From the NCBI GenBank assembly GCA_046347475.1, contig JAXMGD010000007.1:1-64000 (forward strand): a stretch of 64,000 nucleotides of DNA. Direction: 5' to 3'. This document shows, piece by piece, positions 31,050 to 39,149 of the stretch. Both the position numbers and the translations under genes were made by a program. The stretch is from CAMCXE01 sp046347475 (GTDB taxonomy: Bacteria; Pseudomonadota; Gammaproteobacteria; Pseudomonadales; Cellvibrionaceae). Under the pieces are notes generated by a model, which saw only the letters and a program-made list of their open reading frames with translations, was not told the DNA's origin and made no database searches. Each line of letters begins with the position of its first letter. The first letter of the stretch is position 1.

Positions 31050-31697
31050 ATGCAACAGGTCAATCTTTATTTAAAGGAATTAAGGCCTAAGTTTGACCCT
31101 TTTGCTGCTCGTCCCTTATTGATGTTTATCGGCGCTGTTTTCGCGTGCTTGCTTGTGTGGACTGGTTTTGCCCACAGCCGCGTTAGCAGTATGCAGGTGG
31201 CGGTGGATGCTGCCGTTGCGGATGTGCGCAATGAGGAAGCTAAATTAAGTCGTCTTAAAGTATTAGGTAAACCCGGTGATAAAACTCAGCTGGAGGAATC
31301 CGCTAGCCAAGTGCGTACGGCAATTGATAATCGCGAATTTATCAAGCATTTAATCGGTAGCAATACCTTCGGTAATGATCGAGGTTTTTCTATCTTGCTC
31401 ACGGCATTATCGCAAGCTGCATTAAAAGACTTGTTTTTGCGTGAATTTGGCGTGAGTGCCGGTGGTAGGAATGTGTATCTGCAGGGGATCACCACGCGAG
31501 TGGACGCAGTGCCGGAATACATCAAAATGTTACAGCAGAATGCCGCCATGGCACAGGTCAATTTTGGCATTTTAAAGTTATTGAAAACGCCAAGCGGGCA
31601 AATTGAATTTAGCTCGGGGGAATGGGATGAAAAAATTATGGGTACTCAATTGCTTGATACCAATCAGCCTGCGTCTACTGTAGGGCAGAGCCGCTAA
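31050..31697 (+). CDS. PilN-like MSHA assembly protein
   Basis: A 215-aa bitopic inner-membrane protein. After a short cytoplasmic N-terminus (MQQVNLYLKELRPKFDPF) comes one transmembrane helix (about residues 24-45), then a periplasmic coiled coil and a ferredoxin-like domain. The QQVNLY N-terminus is the conserved PilM-binding motif of PilN proteins. It sits between mshI and mshJ, as the PilN homologue (sometimes called MshI2) does in Vibrio and Shewanella. The start at 31050 gives the conserved motif directly. Confidence 0.88.
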   Translation: MQQVNLYLKELRPKFDPFAARPLLMFIGAVFACLLVWTGFAHSRVSSMQVAVDAAVADVRNEEAKLSRLKVLGKPGDKTQLEESASQVRTAIDNREFIKHLIGSNTFGNDRGFSILLTALSQAALKDLFLREFGVSAGGRNVYLQGITTRVDAVPEYIKMLQQNAAMAQVNFGILKLLKTPSGQIEFSSGEWDEKIMGTQLLDTNQPASTVGQSR

Positions 31698-31701
31698 TCG
31701 T

Positions 31702-32391
31702 ATGCACGCACAGGTAAAACACTGGGAGAAGGTATTTAATGGTTTGCTGGTGCGTGAGCGCCTGCTGGTGGCTTTTTCTGTATTGGCAGCGGTCTACATG
31801 ATATTTGAGTTAGCACTTCTAGGCCCGGCCCAGCGCCACTACGCTCAACTAGCAGCTGATGTGGAGACACAAAAAAAACAATTTGAATCGCTCAAAGCTG
31901 AAGAAGTGGTATTAACCAAAGTGCTCACCACCGATCCTGCACTGATGCTAAAAAAAGAATATGAGCAGTTGAGTGTACAGCTTGAGGCGTTGGATAAAGA
32001 AATAATTGACTTATCCGCAGGCTTGGTCTCCGCAGGTCAGCTTGCAGCGATGGTACAGGAAGTATTGTTGTTGACGGATGGATTACAGCTGGAGCGTTTA
32101 ACCACTGAACCGCCAGTTTCAATTGCTTTGCCGGGGGATAGCGTGGCCAGTCAGGATAAACAGGCTAAAACAGTAAAAGCGGCGGCATCGCAATTGCGCA
32201 TTTATAAACAATATGTCTCGCTGCAGTTAAAAGGTAATTATTTTCAAATTTTAAATTACTTGAAGCGTTTAGAGGCAACTCGCTGGCGCTTTTATTGGGA
32301 GGCATTGTTTTATCAAGTCAGTGGGCATCCTGATGCCTTGGTGGAAATTCGTGTGTATAGCCTATCCCTAGAGCGGCCCGGCCATGATTAA
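31702..32391 (+). CDS. mshJ: MSHA biogenesis protein MshJ (PilO-like)
   Basis: A 229-aa protein with a single N-terminal transmembrane helix (LLVAFSVLAAVYMIFELALL). A long periplasmic coiled coil follows (HYAQLAADVETQKKQFESLKAEE), then a PilO-like domain. It would pair with the PilN-like protein to align the assembly platform. It follows the PilN-like gene by 4 nt and overlaps mshK by 8 nt, so it belongs to one operon. Confidence 0.88.
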   Translation: MHAQVKHWEKVFNGLLVRERLLVAFSVLAAVYMIFELALLGPAQRHYAQLAADVETQKKQFESLKAEEVVLTKVLTTDPALMLKKEYEQLSVQLEALDKEIIDLSAGLVSAGQLAAMVQEVLLLTDGLQLERLTTEPPVSIALPGDSVASQDKQAKTVKAAASQLRIYKQYVSLQLKGNYFQILNYLKRLEATRWRFYWEALFYQVSGHPDALVEIRVYSLSLERPGHD

Positions 32392-32749
32392 ATCCCTCAT
32401 CGGCTTAATGACGACCCTGACGTGCATAGGTTTGCAGGCAGAAGAAGCCGTATTAAAAGATCCTACTGCGCCTTTTAATAGCGCGCGCAGTGCACCTGTA
32501 AATGGTCCGCGCACAGCGCCCAAAAATACTGGCCCGCGTTGGACATTGGACGGGGTTTTAATCAGCGCGGAAGGTAAAAAAGCGCTTGTGAATGGGCGTT
32601 GGTATAAGGAGCAGGATCACATTGACGGTTGGCAGTTGGTGCAGGTGGATACCGCTGCTGTTGTGCTCAAACAGGCGAGTAAAACCCAGCGTATTTTGCT
32701 TTTTCCCAGCCTGACTAACACTACGCTAACTCTAAAGCCGGAGTCATAA
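32384..32749 (+). CDS. mshK: MSHA biogenesis protein MshK (PilP-like)
   Basis: A 121-aa exported protein with a short signal peptide (MIKSLIGLMTTLTCIGLQAEE). The mature part has LKDPTAPF, WTLDGVLISAEGKKALVNGRWYKEQDHIDGW and a final beta strand. This is the beta-domain pattern of PilP/GspC-type periplasmic linkers that contact the secretin. It overlaps the end of mshJ, and its stop is followed directly by the mshL start region. Confidence 0.85.
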   Translation: MIKSLIGLMTTLTCIGLQAEEAVLKDPTAPFNSARSAPVNGPRTAPKNTGPRWTLDGVLISAEGKKALVNGRWYKEQDHIDGWQLVQVDTAAVVLKQASKTQRILLFPSLTNTTLTLKPES

Positions 32750-34546
32750 ATGCTCATGTGGTATGAACAATGGAAGCCGCACTGCCTTACCTATATGCGG
32801 CCAATAACAATAAACCCACACCTGGCAGCCATGCTCAGATTAATTCAATGTGTGAAATTGGCTTGCTTGGGTTTACTGTTCTGCACCCTGGTGAGCGGTT
32901 GCGCGAATACAAAAAATTCTTCGACGCAGCTGGATGCTGAAATTGATAAATTAACCGCCCAGGATAAGACCTCTGTTCCGCAAGAAGTACAAAATGCTGT
33001 ATTGGATAATCGGTTGGATGCGCGCACGGGTCCGCGCCGTTTTGATGTTGCAGTGAATAATATGGCGGCGCGCACCTTTTTTAACGCTTTGGCTGCCGAT
33101 GCGGGCGTCAATATAGTGACCGATCCTGATGTGGCCGGAACCGTAAGTTTGCAATTGCGGCAGGTGACATTGGATGAGGTGTTGGATGTTAGCCGCGATA
33201 TGTTTGGTTATGAATATCAAAAACAAGGTGGCATTTATACAGTGTACGCGCGTCAAATGCGCACCCAGGTGTTTCAAATTAATAATATTGATGTGGCTCG
33301 CCGCGGCCAAACCGATACTCAGGTGAATATAGGCTCAACGGCCAGCAGTGCCTCAAATAACGCATCGAGCAATTCATCGGCTAATTCAAGTGGCGGTGAA
33401 TCTGCGGGCAAAGAGTCTGCTAGCAGCGAAAATAATTCTGGCGCTCGGGTACAAACCAAACACGAAAGCCATTTTTGGGCTGATCTGCAAAATTCGCTGG
33501 ATGCCATTGTGGGTTCAGAAGAAGGGCGCTCCGTTATAGTCAACCCGGCGGCCGGTTTGGTGGTGGTAAAAGCCTTGCCTAAAGACGTGAATGCGGTGCG
33601 CAATTTTTTAGAGAAATCTGAGTTAAGTATTAAGCGCCAGGTAATTTTGGAAACCAAAATACTGGAGGTGCGATTAAACAATGGCTTTGAGGCCGGAGTT
33701 AACTGGAATGCCATTAGTGGCCAGTTGGTGTACGGCTACAATGTCCAGCCCGGATTTGGCATTAATGGAGATGGCGCAACCGTTGATCGCTGGCGTAATT
33801 GGGGCGATGTCAATCGCAGCTACACCGATGCTCAGGGAGTAGATACCACCATCGGCAGCACATATGCAGAGAAAACCGGAGGCGTTTTTGCGTCCATGCT
33901 GCAGGTGAATGATATTTCCAAATTGTTATCGCTGTTAAAAACTCAAGGTGATGTACAGGTTTTATCGAGCCCGCGTGTGAGTACGGTGAATAATCAAAAG
34001 GCGGTTATTCGCGTAGGTTCGGATGAATACTTCGTTACCGGTATTACCAACAACACAACCTCCAGTGCCGCTGCTACGACCAATTCGCCCAATATCGAAT
34101 TGGCGTCTTTTTTCAGCGGGATTTCCCTCGATGTTACGCCCCAAATTGCCGACAACGGCGATGTAATTTTGCATGTTCACCCCATGGTAAGTGATGTGCA
34201 GGACCAGCAAAAAAACCTCACGGTAGGCGATCAAAAATTTTCCTTACCCTTGGCGCTGCGGGAAGTGCGTGAAAGTGATTCTATAGTGCGCGCGCGCTCA
34301 GGGCAGGTTGTGGTGTTGGGTGGCCTGATGCAGGAAACCAGCAAAAAGCTAAATGGTAAGCGGCCTTTGCTGGGTGATATACCGCTTGTGAGTACTCTAT
34401 TTAAAACCAAGAGTTCATCGGGCAATAAAACAGAATTGGTGATTTTGATGCGCCCTGTGGTGGTGAGTGAAAATACCTGGCAGGATCAATTAAAGGATGA
34501 GTCTGAGCGATTTAAAGCCCTAACCGAAGAGCTGCGCAAGAGGTAG
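32750..34546 (+). CDS. mshL: MSHA secretin MshL
   Basis: The outer-membrane secretin channel of the pilus system. It contains a lipobox signal (LVSGC), a secretin/TonB short N-terminal domain (NMAARTFFNALAADAGVNIVTDP) and a Ser/Asn-rich linker. An N1-type domain follows, then the C-terminal secretin barrel with VLSSPRVSTVNNQKAVI and VVLGGLMQETSKKLNGK. ATG 32750 has GGAG 6 nt upstream but adds 27 residues before the lipoprotein signal. ATG 32831 would give the compact signal peptide but lacks a good ribosome site. Either start keeps the mature protein. Confidence 0.92.
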   Translation: MLMWYEQWKPHCLTYMRPITINPHLAAMLRLIQCVKLACLGLLFCTLVSGCANTKNSSTQLDAEIDKLTAQDKTSVPQEVQNAVLDNRLDARTGPRRFDVAVNNMAARTFFNALAADAGVNIVTDPDVAGTVSLQLRQVTLDEVLDVSRDMFGYEYQKQGGIYTVYARQMRTQVFQINNIDVARRGQTDTQVNIGSTASSASNNASSNSSANSSGGESAGKESASSENNSGARVQTKHESHFWADLQNSLDAIVGSEEGRSVIVNPAAGLVVVKALPKDVNAVRNFLEKSELSIKRQVILETKILEVRLNNGFEAGVNWNAISGQLVYGYNVQPGFGINGDGATVDRWRNWGDVNRSYTDAQGVDTTIGSTYAEKTGGVFASMLQVNDISKLLSLLKTQGDVQVLSSPRVSTVNNQKAVIRVGSDEYFVTGITNNTTSSAAATTNSPNIELASFFSGISLDVTPQIADNGDVILHVHPMVSDVQDQQKNLTVGDQKFSLPLALREVRESDSIVRARSGQVVVLGGLMQETSKKLNGKRPLLGDIPLVSTLFKTKSSSGNKTELVILMRPVVVSENTWQDQLKDESERFKALTEELRKR

Positions 34547-34548
34547 TT

Positions 34549-35463
34549 ATGTACCTAAAATTTTTTGGCTTTAAAGAGTTACCCTTTTCACTGACGCCGG
34601 ATACGAGTTATTTTTACGCGTACCACAGCCATCAAAATGCCCTCAATACACTGCTGGTGGCGTTAAACAATAGCGAAGGTTTTATCAAAATCGTCGGTGA
34701 GGTCGGCACAGGTAAAACCCTGTTGGGGCGCTTATTGTTAAAAAAGCTGCATTCTTCTCGATTTGTTACTGCTTACATACCTAATCCTCACCTAAGCCCG
34801 GACGAGCTTAAACTAACGCTGGCGCAAGAAATTGGTGTGCCTGACTGCACTCACATTCCGCATTTCCAATTGTTGGGCCATATCAGCCGGCGGTTAATTG
34901 AGCTTGCCGTGCAAAAAAAACGTGTGGTGTTGGTGCTGGATGAAGCTCAGACCATGCCGCGAGAAACTATAGAGTCCCTGCGTTTGCTGACGAATTTGGA
35001 AACCGAAAAGCGCAAATTATTGCAAGTGGTTATGCTCGGCCAGCCTGAGCTGGATGATTTGTTGGCGCGGAAGGATTTGCGTCAATTAAAGCAGCGCATA
35101 GTATTTTCAGAAATGCTCAAGCCTTTAGGCTTTTCTGCACTCTGTTCTTATATTCATTTTCGTTTACATGCGGCCAATCCAACCGCGGCTCAACTATTTG
35201 ATTGGTGTGCATTAATGCTGCTTTATGCAGCGAGCGGTGGTGTGCCGAGGTTGATTAATCTTTTGGCTCATAAATCACTTTGGTCCGCCTATGGGCGCAA
35301 CCAACTACGGGTAACCTGGCGTGATGTGCGCACCGCAGTGCAAGACACACCTGAATCAAAACCCGTATTGCGTTGGTTGCTTGGCGATAATAGGGTGAAA
35401 TATTGGCTGACCTATGGAGTGGCTGCACTTAGTGGCGCTTTGGTGCATTGGTTGGGTTATTAA
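34549..35463 (+). CDS. mshM: MSHA biogenesis ATPase MshM (ExeA-like AAA protein)
   Basis: A 304-aa ExeA/GspA-family AAA ATPase. It starts MYLKFFGFKELPFSLTPD, the family signature. Walker A is GEVGTGKT at residues 50-57 and Walker B is VVLVLDEAQ. A C-terminal hydrophobic segment (YWLTYGVAALSGALVHWLGY) may anchor it in the inner membrane. In ExeA-type systems such proteins help secretin assembly. It starts 2 nt after mshL. Confidence 0.9.
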   Translation: MYLKFFGFKELPFSLTPDTSYFYAYHSHQNALNTLLVALNNSEGFIKIVGEVGTGKTLLGRLLLKKLHSSRFVTAYIPNPHLSPDELKLTLAQEIGVPDCTHIPHFQLLGHISRRLIELAVQKKRVVLVLDEAQTMPRETIESLRLLTNLETEKRKLLQVVMLGQPELDDLLARKDLRQLKQRIVFSEMLKPLGFSALCSYIHFRLHAANPTAAQLFDWCALMLLYAASGGVPRLINLLAHKSLWSAYGRNQLRVTWRDVRTAVQDTPESKPVLRWLLGDNRVKYWLTYGVAALSGALVHWLGY

Positions 35464-35499
35464 ATGCGGGCGGCTGTCAGACATTATTGGGGGTAAGGC

Positions 35500-36891
35500 G
35501 TGAGCTTAATCAATGACGTGTTGGAACAAATTGATGCGCGCGCTCCTGTCGTGGAGCCTGAGCGAGTAGCTATTGAGCCGTCACATTACGCCTACAATAC
35601 ACGAAAAATATTTACACTGCCGCCGAGCGTAAAAATAGCTGCCTTGGCGGTGTGTGGATTTTTAACGGGCTATGCTGTGCAGGCTTTGGTGCAATCACCT
35701 GCCAAACCTGAGCCGCCATTATTAAATTTACCGCAGGTTGCTCAGCTTTCACCGCTAAATAATCCGCCCGCAGGCATTGAAGCAACAATCCCCGCTGCTA
35801 GGGTTGAAGCGGCGCACGAGGTATCACTAACCGGGCAGCTAAATCCTGTTAATTCATTAAGTGCGCCGCAGGCTAGTGTTGAAGAAACAGCGCTTTTGGC
35901 GCAGGCGAACCAGTATATTTTAGCGGATCGTTTAACCTTTCCTCCTTTGCAAAATGCTTATCAGGTGTACCGCGAGCTATTGATAAAAAATCCTAGCCAT
36001 CCGGCTGCCTTAGAGGGAATTGCTCGCATCAAACAGCGCTACCTTGCTTTAACAGCTGAGGCAATTGCGCAGGGGGCGCGGGAAAAGGCCCTGCGTTATA
36101 TTGAACGAGCTGAATTTGTTGGGGTTGAAAAACAAGAATTAAATAACTTGCGCGAACAGTTGCCGCTATCCATGCCTATGGAGATAGCGGCAATTACCGA
36201 ACAAACAAACAAGGGGCAAGAACCCGTTAGCGTGCCTATTTCAAATGTTGCATCTACCGCGCTTGCTACACCTGCTGAGCCGGTTCGCACCAATTTAATT
36301 AATCCACCGGTTACTCGCTTGAGTGCAATAGATAAAAACGCCAATGCGGCAGGCGTGAGCGAAGCGGCATTTTTAGCTGGCCTTGCTGAGGATAAAAGCA
36401 GTGAGCAGCAAGCCATAGTATTTATTAAATCCCGCGATAACTCAGTGGATACGGTGCGTTGGTTGGCGCGCCGTTGGGTAAATGCCCAGGAGTGGCTACC
36501 CTTATTGGATTTGATGACAATCCCGAGTGCGCTAAATAGTACTGAGCGAGAGGTATTTCGTGCTCAGGCACTTTTAGGCTTAAAAAATTACCCTGAGCTT
36601 ATTAGTTGGTTACAAGGGATTCATAATCTTCAGCAGCCAGAATTACAACGCATCCTTGCTGTAGCCTTGCAGAAAACAGGCCGAGAAGCGGATGCCTTGG
36701 GAATATACCAGCATTTAGTGGCCTTACACCCTGAAAATTCGGGGCTTTGGTTGGCCGTGGGGTTAAGCGCCGATAATTTAAGTAATCATACTCTGGCCCG
36801 TGAGGCCTTTTTTCGTGCGCAGCAAATAGGTGGGCATAGTAAAACCGTGAATGATTTTCTCAGCCGTAAACTTGCAGCGGCCACGCCCTAA
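35500..36891 (+). CDS. mshN: MSHA biogenesis protein MshN (TPR protein)
   Basis: The 463-aa protein has a conserved start, SLINDVLEQIDARAP, seen in MshN. One transmembrane helix lies around residues 44-64, followed by a long variable Pro/Ala-rich periplasmic stretch. C-terminal TPR repeats follow (for example LALQKTGREADALGIYQHLVALHPENSGLWLAVG). It starts with GTG 35500, preceded by GGGGTAAGG. It lies 36 nt after mshM and is followed by a 370-nt gap containing a hairpin element. Confidence 0.85.
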   Translation: MSLINDVLEQIDARAPVVEPERVAIEPSHYAYNTRKIFTLPPSVKIAALAVCGFLTGYAVQALVQSPAKPEPPLLNLPQVAQLSPLNNPPAGIEATIPAARVEAAHEVSLTGQLNPVNSLSAPQASVEETALLAQANQYILADRLTFPPLQNAYQVYRELLIKNPSHPAALEGIARIKQRYLALTAEAIAQGAREKALRYIERAEFVGVEKQELNNLREQLPLSMPMEIAAITEQTNKGQEPVSVPISNVASTALATPAEPVRTNLINPPVTRLSAIDKNANAAGVSEAAFLAGLAEDKSSEQQAIVFIKSRDNSVDTVRWLARRWVNAQEWLPLLDLMTIPSALNSTEREVFRAQALLGLKNYPELISWLQGIHNLQQPELQRILAVALQKTGREADALGIYQHLVALHPENSGLWLAVGLSADNLSNHTLAREAFFRAQQIGGHSKTVNDFLSRKLAAATP

Positions 36892-37046
36892 TGGCTGGCT
36901 GAAATAGCTTAAACATTTTTATAGCGCTGCTCAGGTAGGAATTGCACTATCAGAGTGAAACGATAAGGTTTTAACAGGCGCCTATTAAGCATAGGGTTTA
37001 ATGCAGCACAAATCGTGATGGTAGGGCAATCTACTCGCTGTGCGGA

Positions 37047-37151
37047 AGCAATGAATACATATCGTTTCAGACCGTCAAAAAGAGGGACTTTTTTGACTGG
37101 CCTACTTAGGATGTATTCACTGGGTGTCTGAAATGATATGTATTCATTGCT
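37047..37151. repeat. 105-bp inverted-repeat element between mshN and mshE
   Basis: The arms AGCAATGAATACATATCGTT and its mirror copy pair over 26 positions with one mismatch, enclosing about 53 nt. The interior holds a second stem (GTCAAAAAG with CTTTTTTGAC) and a third partial copy of the ATGTATTCA motif at about 37111. No target duplication is obvious. It may be a small mobile hairpin, a terminator/attenuator or a regulator-binding array. No other gene is supported in 36892-37264. Confidence 0.6.
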
Positions 37152-37264
37152 GGTGTCTAGGTAGTAATAGTGGCAGGTTGTGGATAACAAACAATGTGAT
37201 GGATGCGGATGGTGCAATTGATAGCGCTGTTTGAGCGAGGTGTAATTATGGGGTTGGAGAGGCT

Positions 37265-38989
37265 ATGCAGCAGCGTATACGCATAGGTGATATTTTAGTT
37301 GCACAGCAGATTATCAGTCAGGATCAGCTGCGCTTAGCGTTGGAGGGGCAAAAAAACACCGGCAATAAGCTTGGTAAGCAGCTTATTGTGATGGGCTTTA
37401 TTGAAGAAAACACACTTTTATCCTTTTTATCTAAACAATTAAATTATCCTTTTGTTGAGTTAAAGCAGTTTCGCTTTGATCGAGATCTCATCCAGACTTT
37501 GCCTGAGACCTATGCACGGCGCTATCGTGTGTTGGTGCTGAAGCAAGAGTCCGACGGCATATTATTGGGTATGGCCGACCCTACCGATATTTTTTGTTTA
37601 GACGAACTGCAGAAAGTTCTGCGCGCGCCGATCCGCCCTGCGGTTGTGCGCGAATCGGAATTAATGGATATTTTGGATACGGCCTATAGCCGCGCCAGTG
37701 AAATTGCGTCATTGGCCGAGCAATTGGATGAGGAACTCGGCACCGATGCGGTGGATTTAACCGGCTTATTACAAGCGGCGGAAGATTTAGATGCCCCCGT
37801 GGTTAAATTATTGCAGAAAATATTTGAGGAGGCCCTTAGCACCCGTGCATCTGATATTCATATTGAGCCGGATGAATCGGTGCTGCGTATTCGCCAGCGC
37901 ATTGATGGCGTGTTAATCGAACAAGTGATGAATGAAAAACGCATCAGCGCAGCCCTGGTGGTGCGTTTAAAATTGATGGCAAGTTTGGATATTTCTGAAA
38001 AGCGCTTACCGCAAGATGGCCGCTTTAATTTAAAAATTGGCCAACGCAATATAGATGTGCGTATGTCCACTATGCCGGTGCAGTTTGGTGAAGCGGTGGT
38101 GATGCGTTTATTAGATCACAGTGCCGGGGTGCGTAAATTAGACGCCGTTGGTATGCCACCTGCCTATGTGGCGAGGTTTCGGCAAATAATTACCCGGCCG
38201 CATGGCTTGGTTTTGGTGACCGGCCCTACAGGTAGCGGTAAAACCACCACTCTTTATGGCGCAATATCGGAACTAAATACGGCTGAGCGAAAAATTATTA
38301 CCGTTGAAGACCCGGTGGAATATAGATTAAGCCGGATTAGTCAGGTGCAGGTGCACGATAAAATCGGTTTGAATTTTGCGAAAGTTTTGCGCGCCTGTTT
38401 GCGACAGGACCCTGATGTATTGCTGGTGGGTGAGATTCGTGATTCTGAATCCGCCGAAATTGCCTTGCGTGCCGCCATGACCGGTCACATGGTGTTATCA
38501 ACGCTACACACCAATGATGCGGTGGGTTCGGCATTGCGATTAATTGATATGGGGGTGGATGCCTATTTGGTGGCGTCGAGTTTAAAAGCCATAGTGGCGC
38601 AGCGATTGGTGCGTGTGATTTGTGATGTCTGTAGTCAGCCGCATACGCCGGATGAGCAGGACTTATTAGTGCTGCGTCAATACCAGCATTATATTGGCCA
38701 AAAGCCATTAAATTTGCGCAAAGGGCAGGGCTGTCCCCATTGTTATAACACCGGTTACCACGGCCGTGCCGGGGTGTTTGAATTACTAGAAATTAATAGC
38801 GTAATGGCGAATGCGCTGCGGGACAATTCAGTGCGGCAATTTAACGATGCCGCCCATCAGCACCCTAATTACCGCCCATTGGCTGCCTCAGCTTTGGATT
38901 TGGCGGTTATGGGCGTGACGACTTTGGAAGAAGTGCTGCGCGTGTCGGCTCAGGTGGAAGAAGAGGCGCAAGGAATATTTGATGCTTAG
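37265..38989 (+). CDS. mshE: MSHA extension ATPase MshE (GspE/PilB family)
   Basis: The hexameric ATPase that powers pilus extension. The N-terminal MshEN domain carries two copies of the c-di-GMP-binding pattern, IRIGDILVAQQIISQDQLRL and KLGKQLIVMGFIEENTLLSF, so activity should depend on c-di-GMP. This is known for MshE of Vibrio cholerae. The C-terminal module has Walker A GPTGSGKTTT, an Asp box, Walker B (DVLLVGEIRDSESAE), a His box (MVLSTLHTNDA) and a four-cysteine zinc site (CDVC, CPHC). The length is 574 aa. Confidence 0.94.
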   Translation: MQQRIRIGDILVAQQIISQDQLRLALEGQKNTGNKLGKQLIVMGFIEENTLLSFLSKQLNYPFVELKQFRFDRDLIQTLPETYARRYRVLVLKQESDGILLGMADPTDIFCLDELQKVLRAPIRPAVVRESELMDILDTAYSRASEIASLAEQLDEELGTDAVDLTGLLQAAEDLDAPVVKLLQKIFEEALSTRASDIHIEPDESVLRIRQRIDGVLIEQVMNEKRISAALVVRLKLMASLDISEKRLPQDGRFNLKIGQRNIDVRMSTMPVQFGEAVVMRLLDHSAGVRKLDAVGMPPAYVARFRQIITRPHGLVLVTGPTGSGKTTTLYGAISELNTAERKIITVEDPVEYRLSRISQVQVHDKIGLNFAKVLRACLRQDPDVLLVGEIRDSESAEIALRAAMTGHMVLSTLHTNDAVGSALRLIDMGVDAYLVASSLKAIVAQRLVRVICDVCSQPHTPDEQDLLVLRQYQHYIGQKPLNLRKGQGCPHCYNTGYHGRAGVFELLEINSVMANALRDNSVRQFNDAAHQHPNYRPLAASALDLAVMGVTTLEEVLRVSAQVEEEAQGIFDA

Positions 38990-39149
38990 GCAAACCCTAA
39001 AAAATAGTAGCGGCAATATCGGCGGCAATAAATTTTTGCCGAATTGCCCCCTGTGCCAACGCCAAGCAGATTTACGCCCAGTAAAAATAGACTCTTGCCA
39101 AACCCTGCGCGCAAGCGTTGCAACCAGCCGCAGGTGGAGTTACTCGTGA
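38982..39149 (+). CDS. Possible 55-aa protein coupled between mshE and mshG
   Basis: An ATG at 38982 lies inside the last codons of mshE. The frame stays open for 55 codons and ends in TGA overlapping the GTG start of mshG (GTGA). Overlaps at both ends are the hallmark of translational coupling and explain how ribosomes reach mshG. The predicted peptide is basic and contains NCPLCQRQ and a further cysteine, a possible half zinc site. I recognise no family. It may instead be only a coupling leader. Confidence 0.4.
   Translation: MLRQTLKNSSGNIGGNKFLPNCPLCQRQADLRPVKIDSCQTLRASVATSRRWSYS

Noticed and set aside
36909..37217. 102-codon minus-strand frame between mshN and mshE
   Set aside because: It is created by the inverted-repeat element and low-complexity sequence, with no ribosome site or natural composition.
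38982..39149. Calling the small frame between mshE and mshG an MshF homologue
   Set aside because: MshF is longer and membrane-anchored and lies after mshG in Vibrio; the 55-aa peptide has no membrane helix.
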